Source of the DNA: Flavobacteriales bacterium
Lineage (GTDB): Bacteria; Bacteroidota; Bacteroidia; Flavobacteriales_D; Sanyastnellaceae
DNA: 64,000 bases
Direction of reading: 5' to 3'
NCBI GenBank assembly: GCA_027491075.1
Contig: JAIXWX010000025.1
Location: 248,001-312,000 of the forward strand
Positions 33,685 through 42,877 of the stretch are shown here, piece after piece (the stretch's first letter is position 1; each line of letters begins with the position of its first letter). Made by a program: the position numbers and the translations under genes. Below the pieces are notes generated by a model. The model was not told the DNA's origin and made no database searches. It worked only from the letters and a program-made list of their open reading frames with translations.

Positions 33685-33798
33685 TTATTCTTCAATCAAA
33701 TTGTACTTTACTCTGACTTCAGGAAGTTCCTCACCGGTGATGACGTACTTCATGTATATCTCTTCCCGAACCTCTGTCGGGACAATGTTTTCATTCAT
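33685..33798 (-). CDS. Possible 37-residue microprotein inside the mks operon
   Basis: A 38-codon frame (start ATG 33796-33798, stop TAA 33685-33687) fills the gap between mksB and mksF in the same direction, 26 bp after the mksB stop and 12 bp before the mksF start. The product reads MNENIVPTEVREEIYMKYVI, then TGEELPEVRVKYNLIEE. It is acidic, with no signal or membrane helix. The strict operon spacing favours a real gene over chance; the absence of any family match keeps confidence modest. Confidence 0.5.
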   Translation of the reverse strand: MNENIVPTEVREEIYMKYVITGEELPEVRVKYNLIEE

Positions 33799-33824
33799 GG
33801 TTAATAAGGTTAAGGTCTCGTGTC

Positions 33825-36482
33825 TTACTTTTCTATCTTCAATTCTTCTCTTCTTACCGCGTGCTGCTTGTCGTTCAAATTGATCTTGCCCTTGCTGCGG
33901 AAGATGAAGTAGTATTTGCTAAATCCGTCGTATGGCTGCGGAGCGGCGAAAATTGGAATGAAGTGATGTTCTTTGCAGAACTGCACCAATTGCGGTCTGT
34001 TGTGTTCGTCGATGGTTCCAATTTCATCGATAAACAAGGCAATTTTATTTTCTTCGCTGCTAACGGCCAAACGATTGATGATACTCATTACAATAACCAA
34101 TCGGATCATACGGTCTGTTCCGTCGGATTCTACTTGTTCTTTCAAATCTACTCGCTTCACCGTTCCTTTTACGTTCAGATGGAGTTCGATGTCGAACAGG
34201 TCTGTAAAATCCACACTCTTGCCGCTGTCAAGATATTGGTTGAGAATTTTTAGATCTTCACCCGACTCGAATTCAAAGGTCAATTGAGCGCTAAGATTTT
34301 CAATCGAAGCAATACGCTCCAATTCATAGAGCACTTTTTTATTGTCTACCAATTCGATTCTCAATGATTCGATATTGGAGATTCGAGTGCGAGCGAGGCT
34401 TTCGTTGAATCGATTGTATACAAAGGTTTTGAACTCTTCGTAGCGCTTTCTTAAGCTGTACGCGGGGTTCGCAAACTGGGTGCTGATACTTCCCAACAAT
34501 CCTTCGATACTTCTTTCTTTATCTTGAATGCACGCAATTTCATCCTCAACATATTTGATGAACTCTGATTCATCGGCAATGGCGCTGTTGGTTTTGAATC
34601 GCAATTGGTCGAAGCTTCTGTCTTTCGAAGTTTTTAAGGTTTCGCGATCGACGTTGGCCAATTTTATCTTTTGGTAAATCTCATCCAAGGATTCGGTAGT
34701 CTCGTATTCCGTTGGTGTGATACCAAACATCTCTATTTCTTGTTTGCGTTTTTTCAATTCGATGATACGCTCTTCGCTCTTGCGCGTGTCTTCGCGAAGG
34801 GTATCTAGAAGATTTGATTTTTCAGCGATTTCCTTCTTGAGTTTTTTCAAGTCGTCTTCCAGTCGATCGCGCTCGTTTTTCATGGCGCGCAATTCTGTTC
34901 CTAGATCGCCACTCTGTCTTTCGAGTTCTGGTTTGGTTTCGATCTTGCGAAGCTTCTCTTTCACGGCTTCGATATCAGAAAGTACTTTCTCCAGCTCCTT
35001 TCTTGTTTTATCGATGTGAAGGGAAACAGCCCACAACTTCTCTAACTCGGTCTTTTCTTTCTTTATTTCAGTGAGCTCTTCTTTCAAAGCTTTTACCGAG
35101 GGCAAATCACGAATCTCAAGATTCTTTGGAATTTCAACCTCACCATCAAATATTTTAAGGAGACTGCCTGCCTTGGTAATTTTCTTTTTTACCAATTTGT
35201 CAGGCAACGAAGTGAAGTCAGGGGAGAAGATGGTATTAAGAACTTTTCTGGTCTCATCTGAATCTGTTAGCTTTTGAATGAGCTGATTGTCGTAGTTCTT
35301 GATTTGATCTTCTAGACGCTTGCATTCGTGATCTAACTTGTTCAGCTTTCCTTCGAGTTGCTTGCCATTTAAGTTTTGATTCTCCACCATGGTAATGCGT
35401 ACTTCCGTTTCACGGCGTTTTGCATCGAGGTTGATGAGCGACTCATCTAAGAATTTTTTATCCTCAAAACTATTGATCTGCTCGAGTTGTGTTTGTAGTT
35501 GAATAAACTCCTTTTCTCGAATCTCAATTTCTGTTTCTTTCTTACCGATTTCGCGGTTCAATTCTTCTTGACGTGGCTTGAGCTTTTCGTTTACCACCAC
35601 CAAAGTGGTCTGATAGGTCTTCTCCTTTTCAAGACGACCGCTGTCCAACTCGTTGATTACGCCTTGATATTGCCTATCAAATGCATAAACCAAATCAGAA
35701 ACGATTCTGTTTTTCGCTTTGTAAAGATTCACGACTTCTCGGAACTCTTCGAAGTCTTTCTGAATCGATTTTATGGTTTTGATTTCTTCATTGATGCGAA
35801 GCAAATCATTGATATCCTTTTTATTTTTTTGAGAAAAATTAATTCCTTCATTCTCTCTGTTGTCTGCGATAATAAGCGATTCTTTCAATGATTTGTTGGT
35901 GATCAACTTGGAGTTAATCAAGTACCGATAGATCTTCGAGAAGTTGTTGCTCAATCCATCTGTACGCACGTTATCCTCTAACCAAATAACCGCTTCATTG
36001 CGTTTTCCGCGTTGATATACCGCATTGAAGACTTCCGTCTTTGATTTGAATAGATAGAGCTCTATACCTTGCGATTCGAGTAATTCTTGGACTTCATCCC
36101 AACGTCGAATGCGCTGCTGTTGTCCGTCTTTCTTAAAGAATAGTTCTTGATTGTACTCTCCAGTGATTTTATAGTACTCCAATTCACCTTCGCTATCGCG
36201 CTTAACGAGGATGCAATAGTCTGATCCTTTCTTTATTTCAAACAGAATATAGCTCTGGTTGTGTGTAGGGAAGTAGTGATGTATAGTCTCTTTGTCACCT
36301 CTGCGCTGCCCAGAGAAGGACATCTTACTTCCATCCACCACGAATAGAAAGTTGAGGGTGTAAATGAGTGTCGACTTTCCTACGTTGTTGGGGCCTACTA
36401 ACTGAATGGAATCGCAGTCGTCCAAACGGAGTTCCGCATTTACGTAGGTACTGGTATTAATGCCGATGATACGTGTGATCAT
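33825..36482 (-). CDS. mksB: MksB-type SMC ATPase
   Basis: The 885-residue product has the layout of an SMC protein. The N-terminal head carries Walker A GPNNVGKST at about 30-38. Two long coiled-coil arms follow (about 250-420 and 470-620), separated by a hinge-like region. The C-terminal head carries DEIGTIDEHNRPQL with Walker B-like acidic residues near 835. It is shorter than canonical Smc (about 1150), as in MksB/JetC. Together with MksF and MksE it should form a chromosome or plasmid DNA-extruding complex. It is the first gene of its - strand operon. A JetD/MksG nuclease is absent on both sides. Confidence 0.88.
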   Translation of the reverse strand: MITRIIGINTSTYVNAELRLDDCDSIQLVGPNNVGKSTLIYTLNFLFVVDGSKMSFSGQRRGDKETIHHYFPTHNQSYILFEIKKGSDYCILVKRDSEGELEYYKITGEYNQELFFKKDGQQQRIRRWDEVQELLESQGIELYLFKSKTEVFNAVYQRGKRNEAVIWLEDNVRTDGLSNNFSKIYRYLINSKLITNKSLKESLIIADNRENEGINFSQKNKKDINDLLRINEEIKTIKSIQKDFEEFREVVNLYKAKNRIVSDLVYAFDRQYQGVINELDSGRLEKEKTYQTTLVVVNEKLKPRQEELNREIGKKETEIEIREKEFIQLQTQLEQINSFEDKKFLDESLINLDAKRRETEVRITMVENQNLNGKQLEGKLNKLDHECKRLEDQIKNYDNQLIQKLTDSDETRKVLNTIFSPDFTSLPDKLVKKKITKAGSLLKIFDGEVEIPKNLEIRDLPSVKALKEELTEIKKEKTELEKLWAVSLHIDKTRKELEKVLSDIEAVKEKLRKIETKPELERQSGDLGTELRAMKNERDRLEDDLKKLKKEIAEKSNLLDTLREDTRKSEERIIELKKRKQEIEMFGITPTEYETTESLDEIYQKIKLANVDRETLKTSKDRSFDQLRFKTNSAIADESEFIKYVEDEIACIQDKERSIEGLLGSISTQFANPAYSLRKRYEEFKTFVYNRFNESLARTRISNIESLRIELVDNKKVLYELERIASIENLSAQLTFEFESGEDLKILNQYLDSGKSVDFTDLFDIELHLNVKGTVKRVDLKEQVESDGTDRMIRLVIVMSIINRLAVSSEENKIALFIDEIGTIDEHNRPQLVQFCKEHHFIPIFAAPQPYDGFSKYYFIFRSKGKINLNDKQHAVRREELKIEK

Positions 36483-36625
36483 GGTGAATAGATTTCTTTA
36501 GGTCAAAAAAAAAAATGGTAACAGACAAAACTAGCGACCCCATACATGGTCACCAAGGGTTGTTAATCATTTGGGGATAACTAGTAAATTTGTTGAAAAC
36601 CTTTGCAGGAAAAGCTTGGAGCGAA

Positions 36626-37570
36626 TTATAAAAGACTTTTTACCGCCTTGATAATGTCTTTCGTTCCTAGTCCATATTTTTCCATCAGTTGGTCAGGAGT
36701 ACCGCTTTCTCCAAAGCTGTCGTTGACACCCACAAATGCCATCTTGGTAGGATGGTGTTGTGCTAAACACTGAGCAACAAGACTGCCTAATCCACCATTT
36801 ATTTGATGTTCTTCTGCGGTCACTACTTTTCCTGTTTTCATAGCGCTGCGCACAATGGCTTCTATGTCCAATGGCTTGATTGTATGAATATTGATTAGAT
36901 CGACGCTTGTGCCTTCCGCTTCGAGCGTTTTTGCTGCCTCAATGGCTTTCCAAACAAGGTGTCCTGTGGCGATGATCGTCACATCTTTACCACCATGAAT
37001 ATGCCACGCTTTACCGATTTCAAATTTTTGATCGGGTGCTGTAAACATAGGCACTTTTGGTCTGCCAAATCGAAGATAAACAGGGCCATGGTGATCGGCT
37101 ATGGCTAACGTGGCTGCTTTTGTTTGATGAAAATCGCAAGGATTGATAACGGTCATTCCAGGTAGCATGGCCATCATTCCAATATCTTCTAGGATTTGGT
37201 GGGTGGCTCCGTCTTCACCCAAGGTGAGTCCTGCGTGCGATGCACAAATCTTCACATTTTTATGGCTGTATGCAATGCTCTGTCTGATTTGATCGTACAC
37301 TCTTCCAGTGGAGAAATTGGCAAAGGTTCCCGTAAATGGAATATAACCGCCAACGGTCATTCCTGCTGCAACGCCCATCATGTTGGCTTCCGCGATGCCT
37401 ACTTGGAAAAATCGATCTGGAAACTCCTTCATGAAGGCATCCATTTTTAATGAGCCAATAAGGTCGGCACAAAGCCCAACTACTTTTGGATTTTTTCTTC
37501 CTGCCTCAAGCAATCCTTCACCAAAACCAGATCGAGTATCATTGGAACCACTTATTTGAAAATCGAGCAT
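36626..37570 (-). CDS. Transketolase, C-terminal (pyrimidine/C) subunit
   Basis: The 314-residue product is the second half of a split transketolase. The pyrimidine-binding domain has the catalytic Glu in [16 protein letters not shown] near residue 60 and [13 protein letters not shown], followed by the transketolase C-terminal domain ([35 protein letters not shown]). With the N-terminal subunit it moves two-carbon units between pentose and hexose phosphates. It is 23 bp downstream of the N-terminal subunit in the same direction, so the heterodimer is made from one operon. Split genes are common in this phylum. Confidence 0.93.
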   Translation of the reverse strand: MLDFQISGSNDTRSGFGEGLLEAGRKNPKVVGLCADLIGSLKMDAFMKEFPDRFFQVGIAEANMMGVAAGMTVGGYIPFTGTFANFSTGRVYDQIRQSIAYSHKNVKICASHAGLTLGEDGATHQILEDIGMMAMLPGMTVINPCDFHQTKAATLAIADHHGPVYLRFGRPKVPMFTAPDQKFEIGKAWHIHGGKDVTIIATGHLVWKAIEAAKTLEAEGTSVDLINIHTIKPLDIEAIVRSAMKTGKVVTAEEHQINGGLGSLVAQCLAQHHPTKMAFVGVNDSFGESGTPDQLMEKYGLGTKDIIKAVKSLL

Positions 37571-37593
37571 ATTCGTCTTTTTAAGAATAAATT

Positions 37594-38433
37594 TTAGTAA
37601 TCTCCTAAGGTTTGTTCAAGTTGACTCAGTGCTTTTTCCAGTTCTGCGTCATTGGGTGCAACACCATGCCACTTGTGTGTGCCTTCCATAAAGTCTACTC
37701 CCTTTCCCATTGAAGTGGTCATCAATATCATTACAGGCTTACCTTTACCAGTAAGCGCTTTCGCCGCATTAAGTCCTGCTACTACTGCATCCATATCGTT
37801 GCCTTCCATGTGCATTACGGTCCAACCGAAAGCCGTCCATTTTGCATTCAGATCACCAAGACTCATTACTTTCTCTGTAGGTCCATCAATTTGTTGACCG
37901 TTGACATCAACCGTGCTGATGATATTATCTACCTTATGGTGTGCAGCATACATCGCGGCTTCCCAAATTTGACCTTCTTGAAGTTCACCATCGCCATGAA
38001 GGGTGTAAACGATAGAGGAATCTCCATTGAGTTTTTTCGCTTGAGCCGCACCAATTGCCACACTCATTCCTTGTCCTAGTGATCCGCTGGCAACTCTAAC
38101 ACCAGGTAATCCTTCATGCGTAGTCGGGTGACCTTGTAATCTTGAATTGAGTTTTCTAAAGGTGGAGAGTTCTGATACAGGAAAATAACCTCTCCTTGAA
38201 AGTACGCTGTACCATACAGGAGAGATGTGGCCATTGCTCAGGAAGAATAAGTCCTCACCAACGCCGTCCATATTCCATTTCTCGGGGTGAATATTCATGA
38301 TCTCAAAATAGAGCGCCGTAAAATATTCTGTGCAGCCGAGACTCCCTCCTGGATGACCGCTATTCACGGCATGTACCATGCGAACGATGTCTCTACGAAC
38401 TTGACTGGCAATTTTTTTTAATTCCTGTGACAT
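37594..38433 (-). CDS. Transketolase, N-terminal (thiamine-diphosphate) subunit
   Basis: The 279-residue product carries the ThDP-binding half of transketolase: [22 protein letters not shown] near residue 24, [34 protein letters not shown], and the ThDP motif [38 protein letters not shown] (GDGE...N, residues about 148-185). Length fits the split form. A promoter box at 38456-38463 lies 22 nt upstream. Links to rpe at the window start are metabolic only. Confidence 0.95.
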   Translation of the reverse strand: MSQELKKIASQVRRDIVRMVHAVNSGHPGGSLGCTEYFTALYFEIMNIHPEKWNMDGVGEDLFFLSNGHISPVWYSVLSRRGYFPVSELSTFRKLNSRLQGHPTTHEGLPGVRVASGSLGQGMSVAIGAAQAKKLNGDSSIVYTLHGDGELQEGQIWEAAMYAAHHKVDNIISTVDVNGQQIDGPTEKVMSLGDLNAKWTAFGWTVMHMEGNDMDAVVAGLNAAKALTGKGKPVMILMTTSMGKGVDFMEGTHKWHGVAPNDAELEKALSQLEQTLGDY

Positions 38434-38455
38434 GTTTGGCTAAAATTAAGCGCCG

Positions 38456-38463
38456 CAAATGTA
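38456..38463 (-). promoter_or_regulatory. Bacteroidota -7 box for the transketolase operon
   Basis: TACATTTG on the - strand is a perfect TAnnTTTG match, 22 nt before the ATG at 38433. Confidence 0.6.
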
Positions 38464-38581
38464 GCCTTTTGAAGTGGGCGCTAGAGTTGATGTTGGAATA
38501 TTGTTTAAATCTCTATATTTCTTAATGGAAGTTGCTGATAATCAAATTTGGAATTAAGGAAAAAAATCACTATATTTCAGC

Positions 38582-39043
38582 ATGATTTACAGAATTGGAA
38601 TACTGTTTTTTCTTCTCGCTTCTTGCTCTGGAAAGAAATCGATAGCGAACCTTGAAACCAATGAGAAGGACAGTTATGTGATGGCAGAAAAGGCGGGTTT
38701 TTCGCTCAAATTCAGCGCGCTAATGGTTGATAATGCCATGCCTTCTATGGAAACAACATCCAAGGTGTATATGATTTTGGCCATAGAGGAAACCTCTGGA
38801 AGAAACGTTCAAAATGCTTTTGCAATCACCGGAGCGACCATTGTAGATCAGAGCAAGGAGTATAAGTTTAGTCAGCTTGAATACAAGGATTTTGGGTTAG
38901 AATCTCCTCGTCTTGAGGCGGTGATTCGTGGGCTAGATCAAACACCTCGACCTCAAAGTGTCACCATCTCTGTCATAGATATTGCTTCTGGGCAAGAGTT
39001 TCATATTAAATCGGATAAGATCAATTTTGTAGTCGCCTACTAA
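38582..39043 (+). CDS. Lipoprotein of unknown function
   Basis: The 153-residue product has a short lipoprotein signal (MIYRIGILFFLLASCSG, lipobox LLASC). The mature domain is strand-rich and looks like an Ig-type fold (GFSLKFSALMVDNAMPSM, KVYMILAIEETSGRNVQNAFAITGATIVD, QSVTISVIDIASGQEFHIKSDKINFVV). I do not recognise a family. A near-perfect box TATATTTC (38571-38578) ends 3 nt before the ATG, a further leaderless-like arrangement with one mismatch. It is divergent from the transketolase operon. Confidence 0.75.
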   Translation: MIYRIGILFFLLASCSGKKSIANLETNEKDSYVMAEKAGFSLKFSALMVDNAMPSMETTSKVYMILAIEETSGRNVQNAFAITGATIVDQSKEYKFSQLEYKDFGLESPRLEAVIRGLDQTPRPQSVTISVIDIASGQEFHIKSDKINFVVAY

Positions 39044-39055
39044 GTTTCAGTTCTC

Positions 39056-39063
39056 TATCTTTG
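39056..39063 (+). promoter_or_regulatory. Bacteroidota -7 box for ychF
   Basis: TATCTTTG ends 19 nt before the ATG at 39083, the commoner spacing class in this window. Confidence 0.62.
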
Positions 39064-39082
39064 CCGACCGAAAAATAATCGT

Positions 39083-40183
39083 ATGGCATTGAAATGTGGA
39101 ATTGTGGGTCTTCCCAACGTAGGTAAATCAACCCTCTTTAATTGCTTGAGCAACGCCAAAGCGCAGGCTGCAAATTTTCCTTTTTGCACCATTGAGCCAA
39201 ACGTAGGAACGATCACTGTTCCTGACGAGCGCCTGAATAAACTCTCTGATCTTGTCAACCCCCAACGCATCGTTCCCACGACCATTGAAATTGTTGATAT
39301 CGCTGGTTTGGTAAAAGGAGCTAGCAAAGGTGAAGGGCTGGGAAATAAATTTTTGGCCAACATTCGCGAAACGGATGCCATCATTCATGTTTTGAGATGT
39401 TTTGATGATCCCAATGTTGTTCACGTGGACGGTTCAGTGGATCCTGTGCGTGATAAAGAGATCATTGATATAGAATTACAGTTGAAGGATCTTGAAAGTG
39501 TCGATCAACGCATAGCTAAGGTGCAGCGCGCGGCCAACTCAGGAGATAGCACTGCTAAGAAGATATATGATTATTTAATGCGTTTGAAGACCGCATTAGA
39601 GCAAGGTAAATCCGCCCGTACCGTTGAAACGCAGAATGAGGAGGATGAAAAGCTGATGAAGGAATTGCAATTGCTCACGGCGAAACCAGTGCTTTACTTG
39701 TGCAATGTGGAGGAGACTTCTGTTGTAAATGGCAATTCTCACGTGGACAGGGTGCGTGAAGCAGTGAAGGACGAGAGGGCAGAAGTATTGGTAATTGGCG
39801 CAGCCATTGAAAGTGATATTTCTGAATTGGAGACCTACGAAGAAAGACAATTGTTTCTCGCCGATTTGGGATTGGATGAACCAGGTGTAAGTAAATTGAT
39901 AAAGGCGGCTTATAGACTACTGAACCTTCAAACGTATTTTACCGCCGGCGAAAAGGAAGTTAGAGCATGGACGATCCATAAGGGTTTCACTGCCCCTCAA
40001 GCGGCAGGAGTGATACATACGGATTTTGAAAAAGGATTTATTCGTGCGGAAGTTATCAAGTTCAATGACTTCATTCAATATAAATCCGAAGCCGCTGTGA
40101 AAGATGCAGGTAAAATGGGAGTGGAGGGAAAGGAGTACATTGTCCAAGATGGCGATATCATGCACTTCCGCTTCAATGTATAG
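39083..40183 (+). CDS. ychF: Ribosome-associated ATPase YchF/OLA1
   Basis: The 366-residue product is a complete YchF: G1 GLPNVGKSTLFN at 8-19, DIAGLVKGASKGEGLGN with switch II, the NxxE motif CNVEE in place of NKxD (the substitution that makes this GTPase-like family prefer ATP), and the TGS domain at the C-terminus (FTAGEKEVRAWTIHKGFTAPQAAGVIHTDFEKGFIRAEV...VQDGDIMHFRFNV). It acts at the ribosome in translation and stress adaptation. Its last bases overlap the start of the next gene. Confidence 0.97.
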   Translation: MALKCGIVGLPNVGKSTLFNCLSNAKAQAANFPFCTIEPNVGTITVPDERLNKLSDLVNPQRIVPTTIEIVDIAGLVKGASKGEGLGNKFLANIRETDAIIHVLRCFDDPNVVHVDGSVDPVRDKEIIDIELQLKDLESVDQRIAKVQRAANSGDSTAKKIYDYLMRLKTALEQGKSARTVETQNEEDEKLMKELQLLTAKPVLYLCNVEETSVVNGNSHVDRVREAVKDERAEVLVIGAAIESDISELETYEERQLFLADLGLDEPGVSKLIKAAYRLLNLQTYFTAGEKEVRAWTIHKGFTAPQAAGVIHTDFEKGFIRAEVIKFNDFIQYKSEAAVKDAGKMGVEGKEYIVQDGDIMHFRFNV

Positions 40184-40604
40184 GATCTGGTGGATTTTTT
40201 TCGCGATAGGTATGATGTTCGGATGCAACGAACATTCCATCCAGGAGCTCGATTCTATCGAAACGCTGATGAAACAACAAGAGGTTTCCTGGAACGAAGG
40301 CGATCTGCAAGGTTTTATGCAGCCCTATCTTCAAAGCGATTCTCTTGTTTTCGTGGGTAAGCGTGGGCTTACCTATGGTTGGGACAATACCTTGAATAAT
40401 TACCTAAAGGGCTATCCCAACAAAGAAGCCATGGGCCAACTTCAATTTACTAATTTGAAGAAAGAAATGCTCAGCGATTCTTCCGCTTGGGTGATTGGGA
40501 AATGGGAGCTTTTTAGAAATGAGGATACTCTTTCAGGACATTATACTTTACTTTGGAAAAAAATGAATGGCAACTGGAAAATAGTGGCTGATCATTCAAG
40601 TTAA
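40176..40604 (+). CDS. SnoaL/DUF4440-like lipoprotein
   Basis: The 142-residue product from ATG 40176 has a lipoprotein signal (MYRIWWIFFAIGMMFGC). The mature domain reads SIQELDSIETLMKQQEVSWNEGDLQGFMQPY...LVFVGKRGLTYGWDNTLNNYLKGYP, then SDSSAWVIGKWELFR and SGHYTLLWKKMNGNWKIVADHSS, the DUF4440/SnoaL-like cone fold that often binds small molecules or acts as an adaptor. Its ATG overlaps the ychF stop by 8 bp, indicating co-translation. The substrate is unknown. Confidence 0.85.
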   Translation: MYRIWWIFFAIGMMFGCNEHSIQELDSIETLMKQQEVSWNEGDLQGFMQPYLQSDSLVFVGKRGLTYGWDNTLNNYLKGYPNKEAMGQLQFTNLKKEMLSDSSAWVIGKWELFRNEDTLSGHYTLLWKKMNGNWKIVADHSS

Positions 40605-40610
40605 CACGCT

Positions 40611-41279
40611 ATGTCTAATTCATTTATCACCTTATTGATCATTGCTATAACGGTGATCACATCGTATCAGGCATTCAACAGTGCAGGTTTGTTCAACAAG
40701 CTAAAATACTCGCCCTATCGTGTTAAGCAGTTCAAAGAGTATTATAGAGTGTTTTCTCACGTCTTAGTTCACGCAGACTGGACTCACTTACTCTTTAACA
40801 TGTACACTTTTTATTCTTTCGGTGTATTCATGGAAAAAGTTTTTGTGTCACCGGTAACAAGAGAGGTGTTTTTTCCTGCTTGGGGTTTTGGAGGAGTACA
40901 GTTGGGAATAGTTTTATATCTCGCGCTTTACTTGATTGGGGGCATTGTAGCGGCAATTCCAGCATATAAAAAACATGGCGATAATGTGTTTTATGCGAGC
41001 GTTGGTGCCTCTGGAGCGGTGAGTGCTATATTGATGGCCTTTATGCTCATGTTTCCAGACATGCAAGTGGCATTCTTCTTTCTTATTCCAATGCCTTCGT
41101 GGGTAGGAGTATTGATCTTTTTTGGCTTGGAGCACTATCTTCAACGCAGAGGTGGTACCAATATCGCGCATGATGCCCATATCTTCGGAGCACTGGCGGG
41201 TATATCATTTGTCACCTTACTGAATCCCAATATTCCCGTTAAATTCATCAAAGTGGTACTTTCTACCTTCATTGGTTGA
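40611..41279 (+). CDS. Rhomboid-family intramembrane serine protease
   Basis: The 222-residue product has six predicted membrane helices. The rhomboid catalytic set is present: HVLVHADWTHLLFNMYTFYSFG (His/Asn in helix 2), SVGASGAVSAIL with catalytic Ser134 in GASG, and NIAHDAHIFGALAG with His190 in the last helix. It cleaves membrane proteins within the bilayer; the target is unknown. It lies 6 bp after the SnoaL-like gene, in an apparent ychF-led operon. The window has a second, more divergent rhomboid at 52506-53249. Confidence 0.93.
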   Translation: MSNSFITLLIIAITVITSYQAFNSAGLFNKLKYSPYRVKQFKEYYRVFSHVLVHADWTHLLFNMYTFYSFGVFMEKVFVSPVTREVFFPAWGFGGVQLGIVLYLALYLIGGIVAAIPAYKKHGDNVFYASVGASGAVSAILMAFMLMFPDMQVAFFFLIPMPSWVGVLIFFGLEHYLQRRGGTNIAHDAHIFGALAGISFVTLLNPNIPVKFIKVVLSTFIG

Positions 41280-41286
41280 GCCATTA

Positions 41287-41294
41287 TATATTTG
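41287..41294 (+). promoter_or_regulatory. -7 box 4 nt from start codon (leaderless candidate)
   Basis: TATATTTG is followed by CCCT and the ATG at 41299. A TTG at 41272 in the same frame is upstream of the box and so not the start. Confidence 0.62.
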
Positions 41295-41298
41295 CCCT

Positions 41299-41571
41299 AT
41301 GGATGAAGATCAGGTAAATCGCCTCAGAGATCGTTTAAACGAAATACACCGCTGGCCAAGCAAGTTTATGTATAAGTTCATCTTGCCCAACGACGAAGAG
41401 CGCGTCTCGAAGTTAAAACTCATTTTTGGAGAAAGCGCTGAGTTTCGCACCAGAATGAGTGAAAAAGGCAACTATATCAGCGTTACAGTTTTCGAAATGA
41501 TGTTGAGCGCTGACGATATTTTCGATAGATATAGAAAAGCAGGAACAATATCTGGTATTATTAGTTTATAA
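41299..41571 (+). CDS. DUF493 family protein
   Basis: The 90-residue product is a small alpha/beta (ferredoxin-like) protein of the DUF493/YbeD type: WPSKFMYKFILPNDEERVSKLKLIF at 18-42, then RMSEKGNYISVTVFEMM and IFDRYRKAGTISGIISL at the C-terminus. The family is cytoplasmic and proposed to be regulatory, with no settled function. The start is fixed by the promoter box 4 nt upstream. It is followed by a membrane-anchored protein 5 bp later. Confidence 0.88.
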   Translation: MDEDQVNRLRDRLNEIHRWPSKFMYKFILPNDEERVSKLKLIFGESAEFRTRMSEKGNYISVTVFEMMLSADDIFDRYRKAGTISGIISL

Positions 41572-41576
41572 TAATT

Positions 41577-41945
41577 ATGAGTACTCTTGAAACCATTAAA
41601 AATGCGTTACTGATTTCCTTAATCATTATGTTGGTTTACATACTCTACAAGCGCATGCTTAAGGTACTCTCCAAAGACAACATAAAGAGCAAGTACCCTG
41701 AAATAGGAAATTCTCTCACCATTGAGAATACAAAGGCCACCATACTCGTAAAAACAAGGATGCCAGCGTATCTTATTTTTGAAGTATTTGATGCTAAAGG
41801 GAATAAGAAGTTGCATATCGCTGAAGGGGATTACGAAATAGGAGACCATCAAGTAACCTTTGATCTTTCTTCACTTGAAAAGGGAAAGTACTACTATAAG
41901 GTGACTTCTCCCAATCAAGAAAGTTCTCAATATTTTGAGGTGTAA
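41577..41945 (+). CDS. Membrane-anchored protein with Ig-like tail
   Basis: The 122-residue product has an N-terminal membrane helix (NALLISLIIMLVYILYKRM, about 8-26) and a periplasmic strand-rich domain (GNSLTIENTKATILVKTRMPAYLIFEVFDAKGNKKLHIAEGDYEIGDHQVTFDLSSLEKGKYYYKVTS). That domain resembles the final T9SS type A/SprB-like sorting folds but lacks the usual surrounding context; here it is anchored at the inner membrane. I do not give a function. The stop overlaps the fmt start by one base (TAATG), so the two are coupled. Confidence 0.75.
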   Translation: MSTLETIKNALLISLIIMLVYILYKRMLKVLSKDNIKSKYPEIGNSLTIENTKATILVKTRMPAYLIFEVFDAKGNKKLHIAEGDYEIGDHQVTFDLSSLEKGKYYYKVTSPNQESSQYFEV

Positions 41946-42877
41946 TGAAGCGTTTGAGAATCGTCTTTATGGGAACGCCACAGTTTGCTGTTGCTTCCTT
42001 GAATGCCCTCTACCAATCAGATCATGAAATTGTAGGTGTTGTCACGGTTGCAGATAAACCAGCAGGCCGGGGTCAACAAATTCGTTTTTCTGAAGTAAAA
42101 CAATACGCTCTTGAACACGACTTGCCGGTTTTTCAGCCAGAAAAATTAAAGGACGAGAATTTTATTAATGCGCTTCAATCTTTACAGGCGGATTTATTTG
42201 TAGTAGTGGCATTCAGAATGTTGCCGGAAGTGGTGTGGTCAATGCCTCCGCTTGGAACGATAAATCTGCATGGTAGTCTGCTACCAGCGTATCGCGGAGC
42301 AGCACCAATCAATCGCGCAATCATGAATGGCGAGAGCGAAACAGGAATAACTACCTTTTTCCTACAGCAAGAAATTGATACAGGAAGTATCATACTTCAA
42401 AAATCAATCGCGATTGAAGAGAATGAGACTGCAGGAGAACTGCACGATCGAATGATGAATACTGGCGCAGAAACGCTAAAAGAGACAGTAGATCTGATTG
42501 CTTCAGAAAAGGCCGATGCTGTAAAGCAAGATGTGCTTATTGCACAAGGAAGGACGTTAAAGCATGCACCAAAGATCTTCAAAGAAGACATGCGCATCGA
42601 CTGGAATCGTCCAGTTCAAGAGGTGCACAATCACGTCCGAGGATTAAGTCCATACCCTGCAGCTTGGACCATGCTACAAGAAAAAGTACTAAAGGTTTTC
42701 TTCGGTAGAATGGAATTGGCTTCCACAGAAAACATTGCGGGAGAAATGACTACAGATCAAAAAACATTTCTTCGATTTGCTTGCACCAATGGGTGGTATT
42801 ATATCACCGATTTGCAATGGGAGGGAAAGAAAAGAATGAGCGTGGAGGAGTTTCTTCGAGGATTTAAAAGTCAATAA
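41945..42877 (+). CDS. fmt: Methionyl-tRNA formyltransferase
   Basis: Fmt adds a formyl group from 10-formyl-tetrahydrofolate to methionyl-tRNA(fMet) to prime translation. The 310-residue product has the N-terminal RIVFMGTPQFAVASL, the catalytic region LHGSLLPAYRGAAPINRAIMNGE with the SLLPxYRG signature, GSIILQKSIAI and the C-terminal tRNA-binding domain (VHNHVRGLSPYPAAWTMLQ). Length matches the family. Its last 14 bp overlap the convergent TonB-dependent receptor. Confidence 0.97.
   Translation: MKRLRIVFMGTPQFAVASLNALYQSDHEIVGVVTVADKPAGRGQQIRFSEVKQYALEHDLPVFQPEKLKDENFINALQSLQADLFVVVAFRMLPEVVWSMPPLGTINLHGSLLPAYRGAAPINRAIMNGESETGITTFFLQQEIDTGSIILQKSIAIEENETAGELHDRMMNTGAETLKETVDLIASEKADAVKQDVLIAQGRTLKHAPKIFKEDMRIDWNRPVQEVHNHVRGLSPYPAAWTMLQEKVLKVFFGRMELASTENIAGEMTTDQKTFLRFACTNGWYYITDLQWEGKKRMSVEEFLRGFKSQ

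Noticed and set aside
31944-36482. A complete Wadjet anti-plasmid system
   Set aside because: No JetD-type nuclease is adjacent and the flanks are unrelated genes.
36626-38433. A transketolase broken by a frameshift
   Set aside because: Both halves have complete domains, separate starts and stops, and match the split form common in this phylum.
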